Assembly: GCA_016458225.1 (NCBI GenBank)
Contig: JAEMGR010000005.1
Location: forward strand, 682,001 to 746,000
From: Myxococcaceae bacterium JPH2
Lineage (GTDB): Bacteria > Myxococcota > Myxococcia > Myxococcales > Myxococcaceae
Direction: 5' to 3'
Length of the DNA stretch: 64,000 bases
Positions within the stretch are counted from its first letter, which is position 1. Each line of letters starts with the position of its first letter. The notes below the pieces were generated by a model, which did not search any database, was not told the DNA's origin, and saw nothing but the letters and a program-made list of their open reading frames with translations. Positions 16,613 to 24,419 of the stretch are shown piece by piece. The position numbers and the translations under genes are program-made.

Positions 16613-18247
16613 CTACTTGCGCGACGATGCGCGCAGCTCCGCGCGGCGAATCTTCCCGCTCACCGTCTTGGGCAGCTCGGTGACGAACTCGATTTCGCGC
16701 GGATACTTGTAGGGCGCCGTCGTCTTCTTCACGTGCTCCTGGAGCTCCTGCATGAGCTGCGGGGAGCCCACGTGGCCAGGCGAGAGCAGGACATACGCCT
16801 TGATGCGCTGTCCGAGCTTCTCGTCGGGAACGCCCACCACCGCGGACTCCGCCACCGCGGGGTGCTCGAGCAGCGCGGACTCCACTTCAAAGGGCCCCAC
16901 GCGATAGCCCGAGGTCTTGATGACGTCGTCCGCGCGGCCCACGAACCAGAAGTAGCCTTCCGCGTCGCGCACGGCGCGGTCTCCCGTGACGTACCAGTCG
17001 CCGCGCCGGCACGCGCGGTTGGCCGCGTCGTCCTGGAGGTAGCCGTGGAACAGGCCCACGGGGCGCTCGGGCGCCACGCGCACGGCGATGTCGCCCTCCC
17101 CGCCATCGGCCACCTCGCGGCCCTGCTCGTCGATGACCGACACCGTGAAGCCCGGAGACGGCTTGCCCATGGAGCCCGGGCGTGGCGGCAGCGAGGGGAA
17201 CATTCCCACCAACACCACCGTCTCCGTCTGACCGTAGCCCTCGCGGATGTGCAGCCCCGTGGCGTCGTGCCACGTCTCGATGACCTCGGGATTGAGCGGC
17301 TCGCCCGCGCTCACCACGTGGCGCAGGGATGACAAGTCATGGGCCTTCAGGTCCTGGAGCACCAGCGCACGCCACGCGGTGGGCGGCGCGCAGAACGTGG
17401 TCAGCCGCTCGCGCGCGATCACCTTCAGCAGCCCCTCGGCGTCGAAGCGGCCTCGGAAGTCATGCACGACGTTGCACGCGCCCTGGCTCCATGGCCCGAA
17501 GAGCTTGCCCCAGGCGCACTTGGCCCAGCCCGTGTCGCTGAGCGTCAGGTGCCGGTCCTCCGGGCCCAGGTCCAGCCAGTAGCGCCCCGTCACCGCGTGG
17601 CCCAGGCCGTAGCTGGCGTGCGTGTGCAGCACCATCTTCGGCATGCCCGTGGTGCCGGACGTGAAGTAGATCAGCAGCGGCTCCTCCGCGCGCGTCGGCG
17701 CGAATGCGTCCCCGCCGCTGGGCGCGGCCTCGGCCGGCACGTAGCGCCGCCAGGGCGCGGGCGCGTCCCCCACCGCGACCCAGGCCTTCACGCCGCCGGT
17801 GCCCACGACTCCCTCGAACCGCTCCAGGCAGCTCGCCTCGGAGAGGACGGCGACCGCGCCCGAGACCTCCAGCCGATAGCGGATGTCCTTCGCCGTCAGC
17901 ATGGGCGTGCCCGGCATGAACACGATGCCGGCCCGGATGCAGCCCAGCACCAGGAACCACCACTCCGGCACGCGCGGCATCATCACGAAGACGCGATCAC
18001 CCCGGCCGAGCCCCAGGTCCGTGAGGAAGCGCGCGGCGTGCAGCGAATGCGCCCGCAGTTGCGCGAACGTGAAGCGGCGGGAGTCCCCGGAGTCATCGGA
18101 CCACTGGAGGGCGACCGCATCGGGCCGCTCCCTCGCGTGGCGATCCATCACATCCGTGGCGAAGTTGAAGAACTCGGGCCGCTCCCACCGGAAGTCCCGG
18201 TGGGTGGCCGCATGGTCATTCATGTTGCGCGAAGCGGAACGGGGCAT
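16613..18247 (-). CDS. Acyl-CoA synthetase (AMP-forming, medium-chain/MACS-like)
   Basis: A 544-residue ANL-superfamily ligase that activates a carboxylate to acyl-AMP and then acyl-CoA. The P-loop YFTSGTTGMPKM is near residue 200. The adenylate motif EGYGQTETV and the hinge TGDRAVRDAEGYFWFVGRADD are intact, and the C-terminal catalytic Lys lies in KTVSGKIRR. The DTGWAKCAWGK and HDFRGRFDA regions match medium-chain and aryl (benzoate) CoA ligases. An AGGAG-containing leader ahead of ATG 18247 supports this start. The substrate is not predictable. A 51-bp gap separates it from the sigma/anti-sigma pair upstream on the same strand, so read-through is possible. Confidence 0.9.
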   Translation of the reverse strand: MPRSASRNMNDHAATHRDFRWERPEFFNFATDVMDRHARERPDAVALQWSDDSGDSRRFTFAQLRAHSLHAARFLTDLGLGRGDRVFVMMPRVPEWWFLVLGCIRAGIVFMPGTPMLTAKDIRYRLEVSGAVAVLSEASCLERFEGVVGTGGVKAWVAVGDAPAPWRRYVPAEAAPSGGDAFAPTRAEEPLLIYFTSGTTGMPKMVLHTHASYGLGHAVTGRYWLDLGPEDRHLTLSDTGWAKCAWGKLFGPWSQGACNVVHDFRGRFDAEGLLKVIARERLTTFCAPPTAWRALVLQDLKAHDLSSLRHVVSAGEPLNPEVIETWHDATGLHIREGYGQTETVVLVGMFPSLPPRPGSMGKPSPGFTVSVIDEQGREVADGGEGDIAVRVAPERPVGLFHGYLQDDAANRACRRGDWYVTGDRAVRDAEGYFWFVGRADDVIKTSGYRVGPFEVESALLEHPAVAESAVVGVPDEKLGQRIKAYVLLSPGHVGSPQLMQELQEHVKKTTAPYKYPREIEFVTELPKTVSGKIRRAELRASSRK

Positions 18248-18298
18248 GTCCTGGCTCCTGGGGCGCGAATGTCCCCGGAGCCTGCCACGCCCTCGCGA

Positions 18299-19153
18299 CT
18301 ACTTCGACGCCTTGCCGTGCAGCGCGCGAAGCCGCTCGGCCTCCTGACGGGCCTCCTGGCTCCAGCCCTGCTCACCCAGCTGGGCCACCTGCTCGAACGA
18401 GTCCGCCGCGCGATCCAACAAATCCAGCTCGCGCAGGACGAGGCCGCGGTTCCACAGCGCCTGCGGATGACGCGGCTCGGCACGCAGCGCGCGGTTGAGC
18501 AGCTCCAGCGCCTGGGTGAGCGAGCGCTGCTTCAGCGCCACGACCGCCAGGTCGTTGTCGCGATCCGCCGAGGGCTTCTCGCGCTCGAGGAAGGCCTCGG
18601 CCTGGCGCAGGTCGCCCCGGAGCAGGTAGGCCGCGGCCACGCCGCGCAGGTCCTCGCGCTCCTCCAGGTCCGCCAGGGGGCGCAGCGGCAGCGCCTCCAC
18701 GGTGGACTCGGAGCCGCGCATGGGGCCATAGGGCCGCCAGTGGTCGGCGCGCGGATGGCTCAGGCGCTCTTCCAGGCCGCGCGTGCCCATGTCCTCCAGG
18801 AACACCACGCCGGGCACATCCGAGGGCGCCTGCCGGTACACGAAGATGGCGGAGAGGCACGCGGCCATGGCCAGCGGGATGGCGGCCTGGTACGCGCGCC
18901 TGGCCCAGGGGCGCAGCGGCACCACCTTCGTCTCCGGCTTCTGAGGCGAGGGCGAAGGCGCGGGCGCGGCGGCCTCGGCCTCCAGGGCCGCGCCTCCGAG
19001 CGCGCGGGCGGCGAGCATCTCGAGCTGGAGCAGGTCCTTCAGCCCTTCCTCGCAGGCGGGGCAGCGCGGCAGGTGGCTGCGAAACGCCTCGGCCTCCGCG
19101 TCACCCAGCTCTCCGTCGATGAAGAGGTGCAGCCTGGTGCAGTTCGCGTTCAT
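18299..19153 (-). CDS. Zinc-finger anti-sigma factor with transmembrane helix and TPR ectodomain
   Basis: A 284-residue protein. The N-terminus is a ZAS-type anti-sigma domain with His27, Cys31 and Cys34 (HLPRCPAC; Hx3Cx2C). A Pro/Ala linker leads to one membrane helix at about 87-106, then a TPR ectodomain at about 125-284 containing QALELLNRALRAEPRHPQAL. Its ATG overlaps the sigma gene stop (ATGA), the usual sigma/anti-sigma coupling. By the family rule, the ZAS domain holds the sigma factor in the cytoplasm while the ectodomain senses the envelope. The TPR part is strikingly similar to residues about 47-200 of the CHAT protein encoded nearby (shared RLSHP.AD, DRD.DL, QALWNR.LVLRE, EQGWS.EA), so the two arose by duplication. 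Confidence 0.9.
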   Translation of the reverse strand: MNANCTRLHLFIDGELGDAEAEAFRSHLPRCPACEEGLKDLLQLEMLAARALGGAALEAEAAAPAPSPSPQKPETKVVPLRPWARRAYQAAIPLAMAACLSAIFVYRQAPSDVPGVVFLEDMGTRGLEERLSHPRADHWRPYGPMRGSESTVEALPLRPLADLEEREDLRGVAAAYLLRGDLRQAEAFLEREKPSADRDNDLAVVALKQRSLTQALELLNRALRAEPRHPQALWNRGLVLRELDLLDRAADSFEQVAQLGEQGWSQEARQEAERLRALHGKASK

Positions 19154-19707
19154 GAAAGGACTCCCCGCTCTTGGGCCACCGCCACACTCGGCTGCAGCAG
19201 CTCCTTGAGGTCCCTGCGCGCCAGGGTGAGCCAACTGCCCACGGTGCCCACGGGAACGTTGAAATGCTCGGCAATGGCCTGGTAGCGGCGCCCCTCGGCG
19301 TGCAGCCGGTAGGCGTCTCGCAGGTGCGGCTTCAGCCGCTCGATGGCCGCATGGAAGGCGTCGTTGCTCACCAGCTCCCAGCTCTCCTGGGGTGTGTCCA
19401 GTGAGACCATCGAGTCCTGGACGAGCGCCAGGTGTGGCAGGCCCCGGTTCTCGGTGCGCTGACGCCGGCAGTAGTCCAGGAAGCGGTTGGTCATGGTGGT
19501 GCAGAGCCAGGCCGCGGCGGCCGGGTCTGTCCGGTCCTTCAGGTGCTCGTACTCGGGGAGCGCGCGCTCGAAGGCCTCTTGGACGAGGTCTTCCGGGTCC
19601 AGGCCCCCCCGAGCGCACAGCCGGCGAGCCACGGCCAGAAGGCTGGGCCGATGTCGCCGGATGAACGCTTCGAAGTGGCGCCGCTCCCGGTTGAAGAGAT
19701 TGGCCAT
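19150..19707 (-). CDS. ECF-type RNA polymerase sigma factor
   Basis: About 185 residues. Region 2 has DPEDLVQEAFERALPEY and AAAAWLCTTMTNRFLDYCRR, the core-binding and -10 recognition helices. Region 4 has RYQAIAEHFNVPVGTVGSW, an HTH for -35 recognition. It ends in a 4-bp overlap with its anti-sigma gene. ATG 19707 is used here; a GTG at 19722 (MSVGLMANL) is possible, and neither has a strong ribosome binding site. A T-rich terminator at 19772-19809 isolates it from the small gene upstream, so it needs its own promoter in the 65-bp gap. A GGGAAACC element about 28 bp before the ATG could be an autoregulated ECF -35 box, but this is weak. Confidence 0.93.
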   Translation of the reverse strand: MANLFNRERRHFEAFIRRHRPSLLAVARRLCARGGLDPEDLVQEAFERALPEYEHLKDRTDPAAAAWLCTTMTNRFLDYCRRQRTENRGLPHLALVQDSMVSLDTPQESWELVSNDAFHAAIERLKPHLRDAYRLHAEGRRYQAIAEHFNVPVGTVGSWLTLARRDLKELLQPSVAVAQERGVLS

Positions 19708-19771
19708 GAGGCCCACGCTCACAGTACGAGTGGTTTCCCTGACAAAGACGCCCAGCGTCCCAAATCTTGAG

Positions 19772-19809
19772 CAAAAAAATGCCCGGCGGGGCCAGGTGCC
19801 TACCGGGCA
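19772..19809 (-). terminator. Rho-independent terminator of the 62-residue small gene
   Basis: Read on the minus strand, a 7-bp stem TGCCCGG/CCGGGCA (19803-19809 with 19780-19786) is followed by seven Ts (19773-19779). It begins 9 bp after the stop of the small gene, separating that gene from the sigma operon. Confidence 0.8.
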
Positions 19810-19817
19810 GGATGGGT

Positions 19818-20006
19818 TCAGCGCGACTCAGAGCCGCCATTCCACGGAGGGGCCGTCTCCCCCAGGGGGGGAACGACCGGGGGCGGGGACGGACGCCGCC
19901 GGCGCTGCGTCTGCTCGCACGTGGGATAGTTGCTCTTCACGTGGGGCTCGCTGTAGTCGGGCTCAAAGGCGCCGGGTCGGGTGGAATAGGCATCACCGGG
20001 CGTCAT
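19818..20006 (-). CDS. Small Pro/Arg-rich 62-residue protein
   Basis: I do not recognise this protein, but it looks real. GAGGAG lies 9 bp before its ATG, codon third positions are mostly G or C like its neighbours, and a strong terminator follows at once. The sequence has an acidic, aromatic N-terminal half (GAFEPDYSEPHVKSNYPT), a single Cys at about residue 30, an RRRR run at about 35-38, then a Pro-rich tail (PSPPPVVPPLGE). There is no signal peptide or membrane helix. It is divergent from the JmjC oxygenase gene 122 bp away and lies just upstream of the sigma factor. It could be a substrate of the oxygenase, a leader-type peptide or a small regulator; none of these is shown. Confidence 0.6.
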   Translation of the reverse strand: MTPGDAYSTRPGAFEPDYSEPHVKSNYPTCEQTQRRRRPSPPPVVPPLGETAPPWNGGSESR

Positions 20007-20128
20007 AGGCGCTCACTCCTCGGGCTGGGGTGAAACTCGAACGGGTAGAAAACGACAGCCATGGCATTCCATAGCATGCCGGACTGCCACTGCCTGCATC
20101 GGGTCTTTGGCATCGAATCAGGGAATTC

Positions 20129-21148
20129 ATGGAGTTCCTAATGGGCATGGATGAGTCTCGCCTCCAGGCGGAGTGGCAGGTGTGGCTGGCGGAGAACCTG
20201 GCGTTGGGGGTGCCGGAGGAGGACGTGCTGCAGGTGCTGGCCGAAGCAGGCGTGGAGCCCGGCTTGGCGCGACGGGAGCTGGAGTCCATGGGCACGCACC
20301 CTGCCTTCCAGGCATGCCAACGGCTGGCCCGTCACTACGGGGGGCTGGAAGCGCTGCTGGACCTCTACAGCGACCTGCGGCGGGGGGACGGGGGTTGGTC
20401 GCTGGAGCGGCGCAAGGACTTGAGCGCCGAGGAGTTCTTCGCGCGCTACTACTTCGGGCATCGGCCCGTGGTGCTGCAAGGAATGATGGAGGACTGGCCG
20501 GCGCGCACGCAGTGGACGCTGAAGAGCTTGAGGGAGCGCTTCGGGCACGTGGTCATCGAGGTGATGACGGGGCGTGACGCGAACCCGGATCACGCCTCGC
20601 AATACGAGCGGCATCGCACCCAGATGACCTTCGCGGAGTACGTGCGCCGCGTGGAGGCAGGGGGCGAGACGAACGACCACTACATGGTCCCTCGCAATGA
20701 CAACTGGCGGCGCGAGGGATTGCAGGCGTTGACCAAGGACGTGCGTGCGCCGCGTGGCATCATCGACCCGGCGTTGAACCCAGACATGTTGACGTTGCTG
20801 TTGGGTCCGGCGGGGACCGTCACCCCGCTGCACCATGACAACCTGAATGTCTTGCTGTGCCAGGTGATGGGACGCAAGCACGTGAAGCTGGTGCCCTCCT
20901 TCGAGCGGCACCGGGTCTACCCTCGCAAGGGGACCTTCAGTCACGTGGACGCGGCCCGCCCCGATCTGGAGCGCCACGCGCTGTACTCCGAGGCCACGGT
21001 CTTGGAGACCGTGCTGGAGCCCGGTGAGATGGTCTTCATTCCCGTGGGATGGTGGCACTGGGTGCGCGCCCTGGATGTGAGCGCGTCCGTGACGTTCCAC
21101 CAGTTCCAAGTTCCCGGCGGCAATACACATCTGTCTCCCCCCCCCTGA
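20129..21148 (+). CDS. JmjC/cupin_8 Fe(II)- and 2-oxoglutarate-dependent oxygenase
   Basis: A 339-residue cytosolic protein. A helical N-terminal domain (about 1-95, with WLAENLALGVPEEDVLQV) precedes a cupin_8/JmjC domain. The iron ligands are visible: His235 and Asp237 in TPLHHDN and His310 in IPVGWWHW, the HxD...H facial triad. A basic residue in MGRKHVKLVP could bind 2-oxoglutarate. Relatives such as FIH, JMJD5 and YcfD hydroxylate protein side chains, so a protein or peptide substrate is likely but unproven. Alternative in-frame ATGs at 20141 (GGAG 6 bp upstream) and 20147 are plausible starts. The gene lies between the small gene and the CHAT protease gene. Confidence 0.85.
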   Translation: MEFLMGMDESRLQAEWQVWLAENLALGVPEEDVLQVLAEAGVEPGLARRELESMGTHPAFQACQRLARHYGGLEALLDLYSDLRRGDGGWSLERRKDLSAEEFFARYYFGHRPVVLQGMMEDWPARTQWTLKSLRERFGHVVIEVMTGRDANPDHASQYERHRTQMTFAEYVRRVEAGGETNDHYMVPRNDNWRREGLQALTKDVRAPRGIIDPALNPDMLTLLLGPAGTVTPLHHDNLNVLLCQVMGRKHVKLVPSFERHRVYPRKGTFSHVDAARPDLERHALYSEATVLETVLEPGEMVFIPVGWWHWVRALDVSASVTFHQFQVPGGNTHLSPPP

Positions 21149-21185
21149 ACAGCGGCCCCTCGCGGGGCTGCTACTCCTCAGACTC

Positions 21186-23927
21186 TCAGTCTCCCGTCTC
21201 CACCAACAACACGAAGCGCGTCCAATCCGCGCGGGCATCCCGTGCGAGCCACTTCTGGCGCTCGTCGCGCAGGGCAATGGCGGGCGGGGCTCCCGCGCGG
21301 ATCCGCTGACGGACCCCATCGAAGAAACGTCCCGCAGCGTCCGGGATATCCACGGTGGACGCGAGCACCGCGCGTGCCCCCGCGTCGATGAACGCCGCGG
21401 GCAGGCTGAAGGGCTCGTGCGTCGCGTTGGTGGTGAGCCGACCCGCGCTGCACGCGGCCAGGAACACCGTGGGCGAGCCATTCAGCTTCTGCTTGCGGAC
21501 CACATCCGCGGTGAGGGCATAACGGCCGTTGTCCTCGGGAGACAACACCACCAGCGAGGCATCCGACAACGTCGGGTCCACGATGCCGTGCGCGTGGATT
21601 TCAATCTCGGTGGCGTCTGTCATCCCGGCCAGCACGCGGGTGGGCGTGGCGTCCGCCCCAGTCAGCAACTCCATCGCGCCCGCCTCGGAATCGGCGGCGG
21701 GCATCCACGCCGGCAGCCGGGGAAGCTGGAGCAGCGAGGGCGTCTCCACGCTGGAGACCACGAGCCGTCTGGGATTGGGTGAAGTCATCCGGCCGCCCCC
21801 TCGGCCCACGCGGAAGCTCCAGGCCATGTCCGGCGGCAGGATTTCCGTGCGGCCGAACACCGGCGGCCAGGCCAGCACCTCCACCTGATCACAGCTCCGG
21901 ACGGATTGCAGGAGCGCGGGCGGGATGAGCGTCGAGGAGTCCATCCGCGCAAAGGCCTCCGCGCGCGCGGGCTCGTAGAACCCGCGCACGGTCCCCTGCG
22001 CATCCACGGCGACGACCACGGTTCGCTCGTAGTGCACCGCCGCGGCCAGCGCACATCGCTTCGGTACGGGGGCACCCAACTGGCGGGCCAGCAGCTCCAG
22101 GGCACGACCGAACTCCTGCGCGCGCCCCGCGTCCACTGCGAGCGAGGAGTAGCTGTAGGCCCAGGCCTCGCGCCCTAGCATGTCGCCATGGGGCAGCTTC
22201 TCAGCCTCGTCAATCACACGCGTCAGCATGGCCTGCCCGTGGACACGGTCACTGTCCAGGACGAAGCGGCCCTCAAGGTAGTGACCGTAGACGACGTCCC
22301 CGGGAAAGACATTGGGCCCCGAGGACGCGGAGTCCACCGCCTTGCGGACCCACTCGGCGTCCCCCGGCCGAGTCCCCAGCCGCGCCAGCTCCACCATCGT
22401 GGCACCGAACATCAGGTCCGCGTTGACGTCGGGGCACTTCGCCGCGATGTCCAGCTCCCGCCGCGCGTCCTCGGGATGCTGATCCAGGTAGTGGATGTGC
22501 GCGAGGTTGACGTGGGGCCAGTAGCAGAAGGCGTCGCGGCCCGTGCGCGCGATCCACTCCTCCAGATAGGCACGCGCGCTGGCGAAGTCGCTCCGCGAGC
22601 GCGTCAGGTGGACGAGCATCTCCAGCGACTGCGATTCGAGGTTCCACTCGCGGAGCTGACGCGCCCAGGCCCACGCGATGCGTGCATGGCGCTCCGCCTC
22701 GGTGACGCGCTGGAGCTCCACGTACAGCCGCCCCAGCTTCACCTCCAGGTCCACGCAGCGGGCGGACAGCGCGCCCTCTCGGCAGACCTTCAGGGCCCTG
22801 AAGAGCCGCTGCTCGGCCTTCCACCACTCACCGTCAGCGTGCTCCTTGCGAGCCAGCTCGCTCTCCGCGATGAGGTTGAACCAAGGGTCGGACTGCTTCT
22901 TCGCCCGAGCCAGGAACTCCGCGAAGTGTCGCTGCGCGCCCCCCGGGCGTATCAATGCCGCGCCCATGAAGAGGTCGTCGTCCGCCGTGGCCTTGAACTT
23001 GTCCAGCACCGCATCCGGCGGAGTGCCCGTGCGCACCATCTCCGCATAGGCGTTCGCGAGCGGCGCGCGACGGCTGAAGTCCAGGGTGGATACGCGCTTC
23101 ACGTAGTCCACGAGCGAGGTGCCGCCCTGCAGTCGATCCAACTCCTGCGCCAGGGGCATCAACGCGAGGGCGCGCTGTTTGGAAGGCGCCGCGCGGAGCG
23201 CTTCATACAATCCCTGCCGGACGGTGCTGGGCAGACTGCGCGCCTCGGCGAGCGGGAGGGGCGCCTGGTCATTCTCCATCCACGCCCGCATGCTCGCGGT
23301 CGCGGCCTTCCACTCCCGAGCGCGCTCCAGTGTGCTCTCCCGCAGCCCGATGCCTTGCGCGTGGGCCTCGCGGCTCCAGCCCTGCTCCTTGAGCGCCGCC
23401 ACCTGCTCGAACGTCTCGGAGGCGCGCAGCGTGAGGCCCATCTCACGCAACACCAGGGCCCGGTTCCACAGGGCCTGCGCGTGCTGCGGCTTCTGCGCGA
23501 GCGCGCCATCCAACAGGCGCAACGCTTGCTCGTAGTTGCCTCGCGACAGATAGACGGCGCCCAGGTCGCTGTCTCGATCCGGTGACGCGGGCAGGCGCTC
23601 CAGGAAGGACGCCGCCTGGTTCCACTCACCTTGGAGCGCGTACGCGGCCGCGATGCCCGCCCAGTCTCCCTGCTCCTCCATCTTCGCCAGGTCGCGCAGC
23701 GGGATGGGCTCGGGAGGAACGGGACAGCCTCCCGCAGTGGCTCGGGTCCGGTAGCGGTCCGCCTCGGGATGACTGAGTCGCGCCTCGATGCGTGCCGCGG
23801 CGCGGCGCTCGGCCCAGAACTCCTCGGGGACACCTCGCGGCGGCATGCGCACCACCGCGACCGCGACGGCAATCACGAGCGCGGCCAGCGCCAGGGCCCA
23901 GAGCTTGTCGTACGGCGGCTTCAACAT
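21186..23927 (-). CDS. Membrane-anchored TPR-CHAT caspase-like protease
   Basis: A 913-residue protein: an N-terminal membrane helix (about 9-28), TPR repeats from about 47 to 500 (QALRLLDGALAQKPQHAQAL and others), and a C-terminal CHAT domain at about 620-913. The caspase-type dyad is present: His780 in IEIHAHG and Cys826 in VFLAACSAG, so it should be proteolytic. A positive-inside reading puts the TPR and CHAT parts outside the inner membrane. Its first TPR block is paralogous to the ectodomain of the anti-sigma factor encoded 2 kb away. CHAT proteases usually cleave one dedicated partner after a sensor signal (Csx29 cutting Csx30, bacterial gasdermin activation). GAGGGGG precedes the ATG. 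It converges with the JmjC gene (37 bp between). Confidence 0.88.
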   Translation of the reverse strand: MLKPPYDKLWALALAALVIAVAVAVVRMPPRGVPEEFWAERRAAARIEARLSHPEADRYRTRATAGGCPVPPEPIPLRDLAKMEEQGDWAGIAAAYALQGEWNQAASFLERLPASPDRDSDLGAVYLSRGNYEQALRLLDGALAQKPQHAQALWNRALVLREMGLTLRASETFEQVAALKEQGWSREAHAQGIGLRESTLERAREWKAATASMRAWMENDQAPLPLAEARSLPSTVRQGLYEALRAAPSKQRALALMPLAQELDRLQGGTSLVDYVKRVSTLDFSRRAPLANAYAEMVRTGTPPDAVLDKFKATADDDLFMGAALIRPGGAQRHFAEFLARAKKQSDPWFNLIAESELARKEHADGEWWKAEQRLFRALKVCREGALSARCVDLEVKLGRLYVELQRVTEAERHARIAWAWARQLREWNLESQSLEMLVHLTRSRSDFASARAYLEEWIARTGRDAFCYWPHVNLAHIHYLDQHPEDARRELDIAAKCPDVNADLMFGATMVELARLGTRPGDAEWVRKAVDSASSGPNVFPGDVVYGHYLEGRFVLDSDRVHGQAMLTRVIDEAEKLPHGDMLGREAWAYSYSSLAVDAGRAQEFGRALELLARQLGAPVPKRCALAAAVHYERTVVVAVDAQGTVRGFYEPARAEAFARMDSSTLIPPALLQSVRSCDQVEVLAWPPVFGRTEILPPDMAWSFRVGRGGGRMTSPNPRRLVVSSVETPSLLQLPRLPAWMPAADSEAGAMELLTGADATPTRVLAGMTDATEIEIHAHGIVDPTLSDASLVVLSPEDNGRYALTADVVRKQKLNGSPTVFLAACSAGRLTTNATHEPFSLPAAFIDAGARAVLASTVDIPDAAGRFFDGVRQRIRAGAPPAIALRDERQKWLARDARADWTRFVLLVETGD

Positions 23928-24419
23928 GCTGCCCCCTCGGGCACGGACCCCAGAGTGCTGCCCATCCGCGCCCTTCTACACCAACATCCACTCACCGCCG
24001 ACCTCCGGGCCTACCCACCCCATCCGAAACCCCGTGGCTTGGACTCGGCACCCCAAGCTCCCCACGCGCCCGATCCCTACAACGCTCAGGGCCGCCGTTC
24101 TTGAGGGCGCTCGTCACGCCCGCCTCCTTCTCGGGCCGGTTCGTGAGCCCTCCGCCGCAGGCTCGTGCCACGAGCGGACACGACCTTGCGCGTCTTGCGC
24201 ACCGCGTGGCGAGGCACCGATGGCCCGCATCCAACGGGAATCATTGGTCTCGCGGGCTCGCATGAGGAGCAGGCGACGAACTGTCGTCCCCGAGTGACAA
24301 CACGGTGGGCATGCGGACAGGGGCCTGCGTGCGCGCCCCTTGGCGACAGGCCGGGGGCGGGAAGGACTCGGCGCCGCGAAATGTCTTCTTCATTCAACCC
24401 GGAAACGAAAGGACTTCGT
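23928..24419. other. 492-bp intergenic region with a dyad symmetry
   Basis: No convincing gene is seen. It holds the promoter region of the CHAT gene on one side and of the lyase-like gene on the other. A perfect 7-bp dyad around one base (GCTCGTG C CACGAGC, 24161-24175) and a direct repeat CTTGCGC-GT-CTTGCGC at about 24185-24200 are candidate regulator sites. A small hairpin (GGCGAC/GTCGTC) is near 24272. I looked for a cyclic-di-GMP riboswitch and saw none. Confidence 0.4.

Noticed and set aside
16613..16685. Operon between the flavoprotein and acyl-CoA synthetase genes
   Set aside because: They are convergent, 12 bp apart, so they cannot share a transcript despite a plausible metabolic link.
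19708..19771. Autoregulated ECF promoter for the sigma gene
   Set aside because: GGGAAACC resembles an ECF -35 box, but I see no matching -10 at the right distance and no second copy upstream of the CHAT or JmjC genes, so it is mentioned only in passing.
24290..24419. Possible cyclic-di-GMP (GEMM) riboswitch upstream of the lyase-like gene
   Set aside because: GC-rich hairpins exist, but the conserved GEMM core and tetraloop receptor are not found.
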